Origin: Phycisphaeraceae bacterium
GTDB taxonomy: Bacteria > Planctomycetota > Phycisphaerae > Phycisphaerales > Phycisphaeraceae
Length of the DNA: 64,000 nucleotides
Assembly (NCBI GenBank): GCA_020849625.1
Contig: JADLFV010000097.1
Location: 50,160 to 114,159, forward strand
Reading direction: 5' to 3'
The position numbers and the translations under genes were made by a program. Every line of letters begins with the position of its first letter. Within the stretch, counting starts at the first letter, position 1. This document shows positions 1 through 8,635 of this stretch, piece after piece. The notes beneath the pieces are model-generated. The model saw only the letters and a list, made by a program, of their open reading frames with translations, was not told the DNA's origin and made no database searches.

Positions 1-151
1 TGGGTTTCTGGCCAGGCACAGGCTCGAATCCGTCCAAGTCGCGCACCATCTGACGCAGATCCGTGAAGTTTACATCCAACGGGTCCAGATCGGGATAAGC
101 CTCGATCAGGGCCAAGGCGATGTCTTCGAAATCGGTCCAGGAAAAAGGCAT
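1..151 (-). CDS. iscX: Fe-S cluster assembly protein IscX (C-terminus cut by window edge)
   Basis: The reverse strand from 151 encodes a 50-residue N-terminal fragment beginning MPFSWTDFEDIALALIEAYP and continuing with DLDP, VNFTDLRQMV and LDGF. The W-x-D, YPDLDP, FTDL and DF/DGF spacing is that of the small acidic protein IscX (YfhJ), about 66 residues, which binds IscS and modulates iron delivery in Fe-S assembly. No other isc or suf gene is visible, so it is an orphan here. The start has no Shine-Dalgarno: the bases before it belong to the ATCGGG/TTCGGG tandem-repeat hairpin at 169-250. It lies 110 nt downstream of dnaN on the same strand. Confidence 0.8.
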   Translation of the reverse strand, partial: MPFSWTDFEDIALALIEAYPDLDPLDVNFTDLRQMVRDLDGFEPVPGQKP

Positions 152-168
152 GGGAATCGGGGATCGGG

Positions 169-250
169 GTTCGGGTATCGGGTTTCGGGTTTCGTAAGGC
201 ATCACAGCCACGGATCCATTCTAGACCCGAATCCCGATACCCGAAACCCG
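169..250. repeat. Heptad-word inverted repeat (TTCGGGT/ATCGGGT) between dnaN and iscX
   Basis: The left arm (169-194) is a run of 7-nt words TTCGGGT, ATCGGGT, TTCGGGT. The right arm (226-250) is its near-perfect reverse complement, separated by about 31 nt. Further degenerate words (GAATCGG, GATCGGG) extend left to 154. Transcribed, it would form a hairpin of about 25 bp in the dnaN-iscX spacer. There is no U-tract, so a simple rho-independent terminator is not shown. Confidence 0.8.
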
Positions 251-261
251 AAACCAGACTT

Positions 262-1362
262 TTACTGCAAATTCACAGGCATCACCACGTACAGGAAATT
301 GCTCCCGCTCCGCAGCACGCCGGGCTTATTGGCTGCCTTCATCTCCAGCAGCACGTCGTTGGCGTCCACCACCTTCAGGGCGTCCAGCAGGTAGCCGGGG
401 TTGAAGCCGATCTCCAGCTCGTCGCCGCTGTAGTCAGCCAACTCGACGCGGACTTCCGCTTCGCCCATCTCCGGGGCACGGCTGGACAGCACCAGGCCGC
501 TCTTGCCGAACGCCATGCGCACGCCTTTGGATTCCTCGTTGGTCAGCAACGCGGCGCGGCGGACACCGCTGATGAACACATCGGTAGCCAGCGTCGCCTT
601 CTTGTCGCCGTCCTTGGGGATCACGTCCTTGTAGGGCGGGAAATTGCCTTCCACCAGGTTGCTGGTGAGCACCGCGGCTTCGGTGCTGAAGTGGATCTGG
701 TTCTCGGCGATCTGCACCATCACCACCTGCTCGGCATCGCTGAACAGTCGCAGCAACAGGTTGAGGGCCTTGCTGGGCACGATGGCGTTGCGGGCTTCGC
801 CCTTTTTGGCTTTGCATGAACCCTTGGCCATGGCCAGGCGGTGGCCGTCGGTGGCGACCACGGTCAGCTTGTTGCTGTCGCGCTCGATGAGCACGCCGTT
901 GATGGCGTAACGCGAGTTCTCCCGCGCGGTGGCGAACAGCGTCATGGCGATGATGCGGTGCAGTTCACCGGCCGGGACTTCAAAGTCCGCTTCGCCCTTG
1001 ATCTCGGGGATGGGCGGGAAATCGCCCACCGGCTGGCCGAAGACTTTGAACTTCGAGTCAGCAGCGACCACGTGGGTTACGTCACCCTCGGTTTCGATGG
1101 TAAGCGTGGGATCCTGCGATTCGCTGACGATCTGGCGCAGCTTCTCAGCCGGTACCAGGGCCTCCCCGGGCTCCTGCACGTCCACCCGCGGGCTGGTCAG
1201 GCGCAGGGCCACCTCGGTGTCGGTCCCGGCCAGGGTCAACTGTGCTTCAGCCGCGGTGATTTTGACGCACTGCAACGCCGGTTTGGGCGTCCTGGCTGCG
1301 ACCACCCCACCGACCAGATTCAGAGATTCGAGCAACGCGCCGCGATCGCAGATGACTTTCAT
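262..1362 (-). CDS. dnaN: DNA polymerase III subunit beta (sliding clamp)
   Basis: The 366-residue product has the normal beta-clamp length and the three-fold repeated clamp domain organisation. Recognisable landmarks are MKVICDRGALLESLNLV at the start, SRYAINGVLIE with ATDGHRLA near residues 150-175, and the C-terminal FLYVVMPVNLQ. It forms the ring that tethers the replicative polymerase to DNA. dnaA, recF and gyrB do not flank it here, so a replication origin is not implied. Its promoter must lie in the 235-nt divergent gap shared with rpmI, which also contains a long octamer-word hairpin. Confidence 0.97.
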   Translation of the reverse strand: MKVICDRGALLESLNLVGGVVAARTPKPALQCVKITAAEAQLTLAGTDTEVALRLTSPRVDVQEPGEALVPAEKLRQIVSESQDPTLTIETEGDVTHVVAADSKFKVFGQPVGDFPPIPEIKGEADFEVPAGELHRIIAMTLFATARENSRYAINGVLIERDSNKLTVVATDGHRLAMAKGSCKAKKGEARNAIVPSKALNLLLRLFSDAEQVVMVQIAENQIHFSTEAAVLTSNLVEGNFPPYKDVIPKDGDKKATLATDVFISGVRRAALLTNEESKGVRMAFGKSGLVLSSRAPEMGEAEVRVELADYSGDELEIGFNPGYLLDALKVVDANDVLLEMKAANKPGVLRSGSNFLYVVMPVNLQ

Positions 1363-1436
1363 GGTTTTCCCTCGTTTTTCGGACTGCCCAAGGTACCGCG
1401 TTCAGGGGGGGTAGTCCAGTGGGGGGTGGGGGCAGC

Positions 1437-1530
1437 GGAGACAAGGGGACAAGGAGACAAGGGGATCGTAGCCCCAGGCGCCCTGCGCGCCATCTCCTTG
1501 TCTCCTTGTCTCCTTGTCCCCTTGTCTGCC
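1437..1530. repeat. Octamer-word inverted repeat (GACAAGGA/GACAAGGG) in the dnaN/rpmI divergent gap
   Basis: The left arm (1437-1465) is made of AGACAAGG, GGACAAGG, AGACAAGG and GGGGAT. The right arm (1491-1530) is the reverse complement (CCTTGTCT words), with a 26-nt loop. The same word set recurs as a hairpin at 42464-42574. It sits between two divergent genes, so it is not a terminator for either; it lies in the 5' leader or promoter zone of one or both. Confidence 0.85.
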
Positions 1531-1597
1531 TGTTTCCCGGCCTTGCTCCACTCTGGCCGACCGATTACAATGCCCGACTCGCTGAAAAGGGACCGCT

Positions 1598-1807
1598 ATG
1601 CCCAAGCTCAAGAGTCATAAAGGCCTGCTCAAACGGATCAAAGTCACTGCCACCGGCAAGGTCAAGACCAAGAAGTCCTCGACCGGCCACCTCAAGAGCA
1701 ACAAGAACGGCGACAAGATCCGCCTGATCCGTGAGGATCACTACGTCAAAGGTGACGACATCAAGCGCTTCGAGCGCATGTTGCACCGCCGGCTGAAGGC
1801 CGGATGA
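1598..1807 (+). CDS. rpmI: 50S ribosomal protein L35
   Basis: The 69-residue basic protein starts MPKLKSHKGLLKRIKVTATG and contains the L35 signature KSHKG..KR...T..GK with the K-K-S-S-TGHL segment. It is a component of the large ribosomal subunit. The usual upstream neighbour infC is absent; rplT follows 173 nt downstream, separated by an inverted repeat at 1814-1895. In many bacteria infC-rpmI-rplT is autoregulated by L20; the missing infC and the hairpin suggest a different arrangement here (inference). Confidence 0.96.
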   Translation: MPKLKSHKGLLKRIKVTATGKVKTKKSSTGHLKSNKNGDKIRLIREDHYVKGDDIKRFERMLHRRLKAG

Positions 1808-1813
1808 GGATCT

Positions 1814-1895
1814 CTGATGTCTGATTGCTGATTGCTGACGTTAAGGCCCCGGATCGCTTGCCTTTTCACGTCAGAGATCAGCAATCAGACATCAG
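1814..1895. repeat. Heptad-word inverted repeat (CAATCAG/ATTGCTG) between rpmI and rplT
   Basis: The 27-nt arms at 1814-1840 and 1869-1895 are reverse complements with two mismatches. They are composed of 7-nt words such as CTGATTG/CTGATGT. They lie entirely in the spacer of two co-directional ribosomal protein genes. The same words form a larger hairpin at 3190-3283 and a single-arm run near 56.1 kb. A transcribed stem here could act as an RNA-processing or attenuation structure; this is inference. Confidence 0.85.
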
Positions 1896-1980
1896 CCATT
1901 AACTTGCGTGCCGGGAACCAAGCAAGGCGACCTTTTCCCCCACCGCCTTCCCCGTTCACGCCCAATACGGGAGTTTTCCC

Positions 1981-2328
1981 ATGCCTCGTGCCCGCAAAGG
2001 CGCCGCTCGGCGTCAGGCCAAGACCCGCTGGTTCAAGAAAGCCAAAGGCAATCGCGGCGCTCGCCGCACGCAGTGGCGCAAGGTCAAGGAGGCGGTCGTC
2101 CGGGCCGGCGTTTATCAGTACGCCCACCGCCGCCTGGTCAAGCGCGACTATCGCCGCCTGTGGATCGCCCGCATCACCGCCGCCTGCCGGGCCCGCGGCA
2201 CGCGCTACAGCGCCCTGATAGCCGGGCTCAAGGCTGCCAACATCGACCTGAACCGCAAGATGCTCTCGGAGATCGCCATCGCCGATCCGGTGACCTTCGA
2301 CAAACTCGTCGCCCTGGCCAAGGGTTGA
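1981..2328 (+). CDS. rplT: 50S ribosomal protein L20
   Basis: The 115-residue, strongly basic protein begins MPRARKGAARRQAKTRWFKK and contains the conserved AKGNRGARR, YAYRDRR-like (YAHRRLVKRDYRRLWIARI) and NRKMLSEIAI.DP..F segments of L20. It binds 23S rRNA early in large-subunit assembly and is an autogenous repressor in other bacteria. ATG 1981 gives the canonical N-terminus. It is co-directional with rpmI, with a hairpin repeat on each side (1814-1895 and 2334-2415). Confidence 0.96.
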   Translation: MPRARKGAARRQAKTRWFKKAKGNRGARRTQWRKVKEAVVRAGVYQYAHRRLVKRDYRRLWIARITAACRARGTRYSALIAGLKAANIDLNRKMLSEIAIADPVTFDKLVALAKG

Positions 2329-2333
2329 ACCAT

Positions 2334-2415
2334 ATAGCCCGGCCATCCTGGCCGGGTCTTGGTCCAGTGGGCGGCGCCGCGTTACGGGATGACCCGACCA
2401 GCATGGCCGGGCTAT
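2334..2415. repeat. Long inverted repeat after rplT (CCCGGCCA...TGGCCGGG arms)
   Basis: The arms at 2334-2358 and 2391-2415 are complementary over 25 nt with two mismatches; each begins or ends in ATAGCCC/GGGCTAT. The left arm also folds on itself (CCCGGCCATCCTGGCCGGG), so two alternative structures, a single long stem or two short hairpins, are possible. It lies 6 nt after the rplT stop and 15 nt before the LOG-family start, where it probably ends ribosomal transcription or shields the mRNA 3' end. No U-tract is present. Confidence 0.75.
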
Positions 2416-2430
2416 AGGGTGGATGAGGCC

Positions 2431-3165
2431 ATGTCCGATCAGAACTCACAGCTGGGCAAGGAAACCTGGCGGCTGTTCCGCATTCTCTCGGAGTTTGTGG
2501 ACGGCTTCGAGGTGATGAGCGAAGTCGGTCCCGCGGTCTCGGTCTTCGGCTCGGCTCGCACGCCTTCCAATGAACGCTACTACAAGCGGGCTGTCGAGTG
2601 CGGCCGGCTGATCGCGGAGAACGATCTGGCGGTCATCACCGGCGGCGGGCCCGGCATCATGGAGGCTGCCAACCGCGGCGCCTTCGAAGCCAAGGGCATG
2701 AGCATCGGGCTCAACATCGATCTGCCCATGGAGCAGAAGCCCAATCCCTACCAGACCCACGAAATGAAGTTCCGCTACTTCTTCGTGCGCAAGGTCATGT
2801 TCGTCAAGTACGCCTGCGGCTTCATCTGCTTCCCCGGCGGCTTCGGCACCATGGATGAGTTCTTCGAATCCGTCACGCTCATCCAGACGCTCAAGATCAA
2901 TCCCTTCCCCGTCATCTGCATCGGCCGCGATTTCTGGACCGGCCTGGTCGATTGGTTCCGCCACACCATGGTCGAGCAATACAAGACCATCGAGGCGACC
3001 GACCTGGACCTGTTCCGCATCACCGACGACGTGGACGAAGCTGTCAGCATCATCACCCAGCGCCTGGACCGTGAATCCTGGGACGATCGCGTGGGCCATC
3101 CCATCCCCGAGCCCTACTACGAACACCCCCGCACCCGCATGCAAGCGCCCCAGGCTGAGGGCTAA
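2431..3165 (+). CDS. LOG-family (TIGR00730-type) Rossmann-fold protein
   Basis: A 244-residue cytosolic protein. It carries the LOG-family nucleotide-binding segment GGGPGIMEAANRGAFEAKG and the diagnostic PGGFGTMDEFFE motif (family consensus PGGxGTxxE). Plant and bacterial LOG proteins are phosphoribohydrolases that release bases from nucleoside 5'-monophosphates (cytokinin activation in plants, nucleotide salvage in bacteria). The in-frame ATG at 2431 (MSDQNSQLGK) is preferred because a more upstream start would begin inside the hairpin at 2334-2415. The exact substrate cannot be read from sequence. Confidence 0.88.
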   Translation: MSDQNSQLGKETWRLFRILSEFVDGFEVMSEVGPAVSVFGSARTPSNERYYKRAVECGRLIAENDLAVITGGGPGIMEAANRGAFEAKGMSIGLNIDLPMEQKPNPYQTHEMKFRYFFVRKVMFVKYACGFICFPGGFGTMDEFFESVTLIQTLKINPFPVICIGRDFWTGLVDWFRHTMVEQYKTIEATDLDLFRITDDVDEAVSIITQRLDRESWDDRVGHPIPEPYYEHPRTRMQAPQAEG

Positions 3166-3189
3166 GCGCAGCCAAGACCTGGAAAATAG

Positions 3190-3283
3190 GATGTCTGATG
3201 TTTGATTGCTGATTGCTGATGTAGGACTGATCATTGACAACAGGTGTTTGACATCAGCAATCAGCAATCAGACATCAGCAATC
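3190..3283. repeat. Heptad-word inverted repeat (CTGATTG words) before the histidine kinase
   Basis: The 33-nt arms at 3190-3222 and 3251-3283 are reverse complements with about three mismatches, made of words GATTGCT, GATGTCT and GATTGCT. This is the same lexicon as 1814-1895. The right arm ends only 7 nt before the proposed kinase start at 3290, so the hairpin would sit over the ribosome-binding region. An upstream in-frame start would translate the repeat as SAISNQTSAI, a tell-tale of annotation error. Confidence 0.85.
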
Positions 3284-3289
3284 ACGAAC

Positions 3290-4138
3290 ATGATGTGGGA
3301 GCTGTTCATCGGATTGTCGTTAGGCGTGGCCCTGGCGATTCCCCTGGCGCTGGTCTGGGCTCGCCGCACCGAGCGCCGCGTGCGCCAACTGGAAGCCCGC
3401 GCCCGCGCGGCTGAACGCCTCGCTGCCCTAGGCTCCATGACCGGCGGCCTGGCCCACGAAATCAAAAACCCCCTGTCCACCATTGGCCTGAACGTGCAAC
3501 TGCTCCAGGAGGACTTATCGCAACTATCTGAAGACCTTCCGGGGGTCGGGCGCATGCAGCGACGTGGCGATTCACTTCGCCGTGAGACACAGCGCCTGCG
3601 CGAGATTCTCGAGGACTTCCTGCGTTATGCCGGGCGCATGCCGCTGGACCGCGAACCGTTGGACGTCAATCGCCTGGTGGACGAGTTGATCGACTTCTTT
3701 GAGCCGCAGGCAGCCGAGGCTGGCGCTCGTCTGCGCACGCAACTGGCCGCAGGTCCGCTCAACGCCACGCTTGACGGCAACCTGATCAAGCAGGCCCTGC
3801 TCAACCTGCTGATCAACGCCACGCAGGCCATGGCCGCCGCACGGGACAAAAAGTCGCCCCACGGCGGCTGCGATGAGCTGATGATCCGCACCGAAGCGGT
3901 GAAGCCGGCCAATGCACCGGCCGTCCGTATCACCGTCACCGACACCGGGCCCGGCATGACCCCGCAAGTGGTGGATCGTGTGTTCGAGCCCTACTACTCG
4001 ACCAAGCCCGGGGGCACCGGCCTGGGACTGCCCACCAGCCGCCGCATCGCCGAGGAGCACGGCGGAACCCTTACCGTCCACAGCGAGCCCGGCCGCGGCA
4101 CCTCCTTCGTTTTGACCCTGCCGACCGACGTGGACTGA
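3290..4138 (+). CDS. Membrane-anchored sensor histidine kinase (HisKA/HATPase_c)
   Basis: A 282-residue kinase. One N-terminal membrane segment (about residues 4-22) is followed by a short basic helix, an H-box (LAHEIKNPLSTI, phospho-His), an N-box (LLINATQA), G1 (DTGPGM) and G2 (GGTGLGL). There is no periplasmic or PAS sensor domain, so it resembles minimal NtrB/ZraS-like kinases. No response regulator is encoded nearby, so the partner is elsewhere. The start at 3290 (or the adjacent ATG 3293) is chosen because the longer reading frame runs through the repeat hairpin. It is 92 nt upstream of the HtrA protease, on the same strand. Confidence 0.9.
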   Translation: MMWELFIGLSLGVALAIPLALVWARRTERRVRQLEARARAAERLAALGSMTGGLAHEIKNPLSTIGLNVQLLQEDLSQLSEDLPGVGRMQRRGDSLRRETQRLREILEDFLRYAGRMPLDREPLDVNRLVDELIDFFEPQAAEAGARLRTQLAAGPLNATLDGNLIKQALLNLLINATQAMAAARDKKSPHGGCDELMIRTEAVKPANAPAVRITVTDTGPGMTPQVVDRVFEPYYSTKPGGTGLGLPTSRRIAEEHGGTLTVHSEPGRGTSFVLTLPTDVD

Positions 4139-4230
4139 ACTAATTCCAATCCCCGGCGTATCATCATGGAGCTGCCCCGGCAGACAAATACCCGTGTGGT
4201 AGCACACAAGATGATAAGGAGCAATGACTT

Positions 4231-5961
4231 ATGAATCGGATTCGATGGTACGGCCCTTCCCTGTTGCTGATGGCGGCCCTGCTGGCGACGATGTGGCTGG
4301 GGCCGCAGGTCATGCGGCAGATCGCCTGGGCCCAGCAGGACGCCAACATCGTCCTGGCACGCAACAGCCTCACCGACAACCCCACCCTCGCTGAGCTTTC
4401 CGACGCTTATCGCAAGGTCGCCGAAGCGGTCGAACCTTCGGTGGTTCACATCGAGGTGCTCAACAAGGTCCGCCGCCAGTCCCGTTCGGGCGGGCCGATG
4501 GGTCGCAATCCATTCGAAGGCACGCCCTTTGAAGACTACTTCCGTGACTTCGAATCGCCCCGTCAAACCCCGGCCCCGGCTCAACCGGACGAAGGCCCCG
4601 ACTACGACCAGTATGATCCGGCCCGCCCCGAAGGCAACGGCTCCGGCTGGGTTTACGATGACCAGGGCCACATCGTCACCAATCGTCACGTCGTGGCCGG
4701 TGCCGACGAGATCCGCGTCACCTTCCACGACGGCGGCACCTACGACGCCGAACTGATCAACGGTGACGAACTGACCGATATCGCGGTGCTCAAGGTCAAG
4801 CGCCCCCAGTTGCACTCAGCGGAACTGGCTGACGAGCAGGTCGAGCCGGGCGACATCGTCTTCGCCTTCGGTTCGCCATTCGGATTCAGCTTCTCCATGA
4901 GCCAGGGCATCGTCAGCGCCAAGGGCCGCGACATCGGCATCCTCTCGCGCCAGGGCGGATATGAGAACTTCATCCAGACCGATGCAGCCATCAACCCCGG
5001 CAACTCCGGCGGACCGTTGACCAACATCCGCGGCCAGGTCGTGGGCATGAACAGCGCCATCGCCACCCGCAGTCGCAATCCCTACGAGGCCGGCTGGATG
5101 GGCATCGGGTTCGCCATCCCCGTCGATATGATCCGCAATGTCGTCGATCAGATCATCGCCTCCGGCTCCGTCAGCCGCGGTTACCTCGGCGTGTACATCG
5201 ACGACCTCAAGCCCGAGATGGCCAAGACTTTCGGCTACGACGGCAAGGGCGTGTTGGTGGACAACGTCAGTGAAGACGGTCCCGCGGCCGGCAAACTCCA
5301 GCCCGGCGACATCATCACCGCCGTCAACGGCAAGACCATGGATTCAACCAACCTGCTGCGCCGCTACGTCGCTGCGTTCCCGCCCGAAACCATTGTCAAG
5401 GTCACCGTGTTCCGGCCGTCCGACGAGGGCAAGGGCCAGATCATGGACGTCGAGATCAAGCTCGGCAAACTGCCGTCCCCGGACCAGCTTGCCGGCGGCG
5501 GTGGAAGCCCCAGCGAAATGAAGCCGGGCGAATCGGACACGCCCACCGGCCAGGCCATGGACATGCTCCGCCGCTACGGCATCGAGGACGTGGGCACGTT
5601 CACGCAGGACATGGCCACACAGATCGGCGCCACCTTCCGCCCCGGCGTGCTGATCCAGGGCATCCGCAGCGCCTCCGCGGCCGCGCCTTTGCAGGTCGGC
5701 CGGCCCGTGTTGATCACCCGTGTCATGGGCGCCGACGTGGCCGACGTCGATCAACTGATGACCGAGCTGGCCAAACACAATGCCGCCGAGGGCGTCCGCG
5801 TCCGCATCGCCATCTGGGATGGTCGCGGCAAACAGTGGACTGAGCGCTTCTGGCTCATCCAGGCCCCCGCCAACGGAACCCCCGGAAGTGGTGAAAGCGA
5901 CGAATCCCAGCAGCCGCAGGAACAGCAACAGGATCAGCCGCAGGTCGAGACGGTTCCCTGA
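4231..5961 (+). CDS. HtrA/DegP-family periplasmic serine protease with two PDZ domains
   Basis: A 576-residue protein with an AAGGAG ribosome site at about 4214 and an N-terminal signal/anchor segment (residues about 8-30). The trypsin-like domain shows the full triad: His153 in TNRHVV, Asp183 in TDIAVLKV and Ser259 in NPGNSGGP. Two C-terminal PDZ regions follow (around 290-390 with YLGVYIDDL, and about 450-545). The tail (NGTPGSGES then Gln-rich) is low complexity and includes a copy of the dispersed CCCCCGGAAGT word at 5879-5889. The family degrades or chaperones misfolded envelope proteins; the preceding kinase may be functionally linked (inference). Confidence 0.94.
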   Translation: MNRIRWYGPSLLLMAALLATMWLGPQVMRQIAWAQQDANIVLARNSLTDNPTLAELSDAYRKVAEAVEPSVVHIEVLNKVRRQSRSGGPMGRNPFEGTPFEDYFRDFESPRQTPAPAQPDEGPDYDQYDPARPEGNGSGWVYDDQGHIVTNRHVVAGADEIRVTFHDGGTYDAELINGDELTDIAVLKVKRPQLHSAELADEQVEPGDIVFAFGSPFGFSFSMSQGIVSAKGRDIGILSRQGGYENFIQTDAAINPGNSGGPLTNIRGQVVGMNSAIATRSRNPYEAGWMGIGFAIPVDMIRNVVDQIIASGSVSRGYLGVYIDDLKPEMAKTFGYDGKGVLVDNVSEDGPAAGKLQPGDIITAVNGKTMDSTNLLRRYVAAFPPETIVKVTVFRPSDEGKGQIMDVEIKLGKLPSPDQLAGGGGSPSEMKPGESDTPTGQAMDMLRRYGIEDVGTFTQDMATQIGATFRPGVLIQGIRSASAAAPLQVGRPVLITRVMGADVADVDQLMTELAKHNAAEGVRVRIAIWDGRGKQWTERFWLIQAPANGTPGSGESDESQQPQEQQQDQPQVETVP

Positions 5962-5998
5962 TCCTGACCGCGCTGCCACACAGTGCGTTCTCTCCTCG

Positions 5999-6031
5999 AA
6001 GCCCACGGCCATTCGTCGTGGGCTTTTTTTC
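5999..6031 (+). terminator. Rho-independent terminator after htrA
   Basis: An 8-bp GC-rich stem, AGCCCACG pairing with CGTGGGCT, is followed immediately by a run of seven T residues. This is the only textbook intrinsic terminator seen in the window. It ends 38 nt after the protease stop and overlaps the upstream extension of the next frame, supporting the later start (6045) for the acyltransferase. Confidence 0.9.
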
Positions 6032-6044
6032 TACAATTGCCGCC

Positions 6045-7151
6045 ATGCCTTCCGCGGCAGTCCCAGTCTCGCGCGATCACCTGCCCGTGCTCGATGGGTT
6101 GCGCGGGTTCGCGGCTCTGCTGGTGCTGTGGGGACATCTACGACTCCAGACCGCCATTCCCGCCCTGCAGGCCTCGGGTTTCGGCGTGCAGGTGTTCTTC
6201 GTCCTTTCCGGTTTCCTGATCACCCGCATCCTGCTTTACAACAAGCAGAACCATCTGGGCCTGGGTCGCTTCTACAAGCGTCGCGTCCTGCGCATCTTTC
6301 CGCCGTTTTATCTGATGCTGCTGTTATTCTGGCTTTGCTTTCGCAATCATGAAGGTCTGCTTTATGCCGCGACCTACACCTACAACTTCTCGGGGGTCAG
6401 CAATTTCCCCATCGATCACACCTGGACGCTCTGCGTCGAGGAGCACTACTACCTGCTTTGGCCGCTGATCGTTGCCCTGCTGCCGATGGCCTGGTCATGG
6501 CGTGCGGCAGTCCTGCTGGCGCTGCTGTCGGTGGCGTCCTACATTGCGGTCAACGTCCACCTGGTGGTCAACACCGGGAAATGGGTGCCGGCGAACCTGG
6601 CCACCTGGACGCCGTTCCAGATCGTCGGACTGCTGGCCGGCTCAGCCCTGGCCTATCACCAGCACCGCATCGTCGGCCGCCGCTACGGCCAGGTGCTCGG
6701 CATCACGCTCATGATCAGTTCCATCGTGTTGTGCGAGACGATCATCTTCTTCGGACACTGTTTTTCAATCGGCATGGAGACGCCCGCGGACACGCTGCGC
6801 GGCAACCTCTTCGCCGCCGGGCTGCTCGCTTTTCTGCTTTCGCGCAAGACGCCCGAACTGACCGCACTGTTCGAAATGAAATGGCTGCGCGGCGTCGGTC
6901 GCATCAGTTATGGCCTGTACCTCTACCATATGCCCATCTTTATGCTCTTCGATCTCTGGCGCCCGCGACCGGGTCTTTCAACTCTGTTCAGCTTCCTGGC
7001 GGTCAGCCTCACCTTCCTGGCCGCTGCCGCGTCCTATCGCTGGTTTGAACGTCCGATCCTTGACGGCCGCTTGCCCTGGGCCCGTTCCATCCGCGCCAAT
7101 CAGCCCGCTCCCAAGGCCCCGCCTTCGTCTATGCCCTCCGATGGTTTATGA
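6045..7151 (+). CDS. Acyltransferase 3 family membrane protein (OafA/YrhL-like)
   Basis: A 368-residue polytopic protein with about ten hydrophobic segments. The N-terminus has the acyltransferase-3 signature [16 protein letters not shown] followed by the histidine in LVLWGH, then [29 protein letters not shown], the [18 protein letters not shown] block and the C-terminal [11 protein letters not shown]. These enzymes transfer acyl (often acetyl) groups to surface glycans such as O-antigen or exopolysaccharide. ATG 6045 is chosen because the upstream in-frame ATG lies in the terminator. The acceptor is unknown. Confidence 0.92.
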   Translation: MPSAAVPVSRDHLPVLDGLRGFAALLVLWGHLRLQTAIPALQASGFGVQVFFVLSGFLITRILLYNKQNHLGLGRFYKRRVLRIFPPFYLMLLLFWLCFRNHEGLLYAATYTYNFSGVSNFPIDHTWTLCVEEHYYLLWPLIVALLPMAWSWRAAVLLALLSVASYIAVNVHLVVNTGKWVPANLATWTPFQIVGLLAGSALAYHQHRIVGRRYGQVLGITLMISSIVLCETIIFFGHCFSIGMETPADTLRGNLFAAGLLAFLLSRKTPELTALFEMKWLRGVGRISYGLYLYHMPIFMLFDLWRPRPGLSTLFSFLAVSLTFLAAAASYRWFERPILDGRLPWARSIRANQPAPKAPPSSMPSDGL

Positions 7152-7158
7152 TGTGACC

Positions 7159-8169
7159 ATGCCTCTGCTGCAAGTCCGCAACCTCAAGACCTACTTCCCC
7201 GTCAAGCGCGGCCTGCTCAAAAGCACCGTCGGCTATGTCAAGGCGGTGGACGGTGTCAGCTTCCAGATCAACGACGGCGAAACGCTCGGACTGGTCGGAG
7301 AGTCCGGCTGCGGCAAATCGACCGTCGGCCGCGCTATCCTGCGACTGGTTCCCGCCACCGAAGGATCGGTCACCTTCGACGGCCAGGACGTGCTGGTTGC
7401 CAACCGCGATCAGATGCGCAAGCTTCGCCGACAGATGCAGATCATCTTCCAGGACCCCGTCGGCTCGCTCAATCCGCGCATGACCGTCGGCAACATCATC
7501 GGCGAACCGATCAAGGTCCATCGCCTCGCTTCCGGTAGCGAACTGCCCGACCGCGTGGCGACGCTGCTGAAAAAGGTCGGCCTGCAACCCGATCACGCCC
7601 GCCGCTATCCGCATGAATTCTCCGGCGGCCAGCGCCAGCGCATCGGCATCGCCCGCGCTCTGGCCCTCGAGCCGCGCTTCATCGTCGCCGACGAGCCGAT
7701 CAGTGCCCTGGACGTTTCCATTCAGAGCCAGGTGCTCAACCTGCTCAATGACTTGCAGGACGAATTCAAGCTCAGCTTCTTGTTCATCGCCCACAACCTG
7801 GCGGTGGTCGAGCACTTCTGCGATCGCGTGGCCGTGATGTACCTCGGTCGCATCGTGGAACTGGCCGACCGCGAAACGATCTATCGCAATCCGCTGCACC
7901 CGTACACCAAGGCCTTGCTCAGTGCCGCCCCCACGCCCGATCCGCATCGCCGCAAGCAGCGCATCATGCTGGCCGGCGAAGTGCCCAGCCCGATCGAACT
8001 GTTCGCTGATGCTGACAAAGCGAAAGTCACCGGCGACGAGCGGGCCGCGGTTCCTGTGGGCGCCGAAGAAGAAGGCATCACCGTCATCCGCCGCGCCGAC
8101 CTGCTGGACCGCCCCCCGCTGGTGGAAGTCGAGCCGGGCCATTACGTTTCGCGAAAAGTGCCAGCTTGA
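7159..8169 (+). CDS. Oligopeptide/dipeptide-type ABC transporter ATP-binding protein
   Basis: A 336-residue cytosolic ATPase with Walker [11 protein letters not shown]-loop in [14 protein letters not shown], signature [14 protein letters not shown], Walker [13 protein letters not shown] and the H-loop in FIAHNL. The C-terminal [22 protein letters not shown] extension is typical of the OppF/DppF side. Its usual partners (permeases, binding protein, OppD) are absent, so it is an orphan component or works with genes elsewhere. The insertion [15 protein letters not shown] before the C-terminus is atypical. An upstream ATG (7141) would add six residues. Confidence 0.92.
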   Translation: MPLLQVRNLKTYFPVKRGLLKSTVGYVKAVDGVSFQINDGETLGLVGESGCGKSTVGRAILRLVPATEGSVTFDGQDVLVANRDQMRKLRRQMQIIFQDPVGSLNPRMTVGNIIGEPIKVHRLASGSELPDRVATLLKKVGLQPDHARRYPHEFSGGQRQRIGIARALALEPRFIVADEPISALDVSIQSQVLNLLNDLQDEFKLSFLFIAHNLAVVEHFCDRVAVMYLGRIVELADRETIYRNPLHPYTKALLSAAPTPDPHRRKQRIMLAGEVPSPIELFADADKAKVTGDERAAVPVGAEEEGITVIRRADLLDRPPLVEVEPGHYVSRKVPA

Positions 8170-8194
8170 TGGATAATGGATAATCGGGGGACTT

Positions 8195-8599
8195 GTGCAA
8201 GCGCCCGAACTCAATCTCATCTTCGCCTGGTGCTGGCTCAGCGTGGGACTGCTGGCTGGGATGGTGGCGGGATTGTTCTTTCATCGTGACGACTGGATGG
8301 GCGGCTATGACAGTTGGCGGCGGCGCATGACGCGGCTGGGCCATGTCGCTTTCATCGGCACCGCACTGCTCAACTTTATGTTCGTTTTCACCGTGCGGGA
8401 CTCGCAACTTCCCGACGCCGCGTTGCGCTGGGCGTCCTTTCTGCTGCTGATCGGGGCGATCGCCATGCCGACAGTTTGTTACGCATCCGCGTGGCGCAAA
8501 CCGCTGCGGCATCTGTTTGCGGTTCCGGTTGTTTGTCTGGTTGGTGGCGTGACGGTGGTGGCGGTGACATTGGTGCTGAGATGGGTGAACGGCGGCTGA
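8195..8599 (+). CDS. Small integral membrane protein, unknown function
   Basis: A 134-residue protein starting at GTG 8195 after a GGGGG purine run at about 8186. Four hydrophobic segments are visible (about residues 7-27, 47-66, 77-96 and 107-128), with charged loops including HRDDWMGGYDSWRRRMTRLGH between the first two. I recognise no family. It lies between the ABC ATPase (25 nt upstream) and the radical SAM gene (36 nt downstream), all on one strand, so it may be co-transcribed. Confidence 0.7.
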   Translation: MQAPELNLIFAWCWLSVGLLAGMVAGLFFHRDDWMGGYDSWRRRMTRLGHVAFIGTALLNFMFVFTVRDSQLPDAALRWASFLLLIGAIAMPTVCYASAWRKPLRHLFAVPVVCLVGGVTVVAVTLVLRWVNGG

Positions 8600-8635
8600 A
8601 GCTGCCTCCGCAAGGTCTTGTGAGAAGGGGTGTTT

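Noticed and set aside
1..1362. Replication origin near dnaN
   Set aside because: dnaN is not beside dnaA or recF, and no cluster of DnaA boxes was seen.
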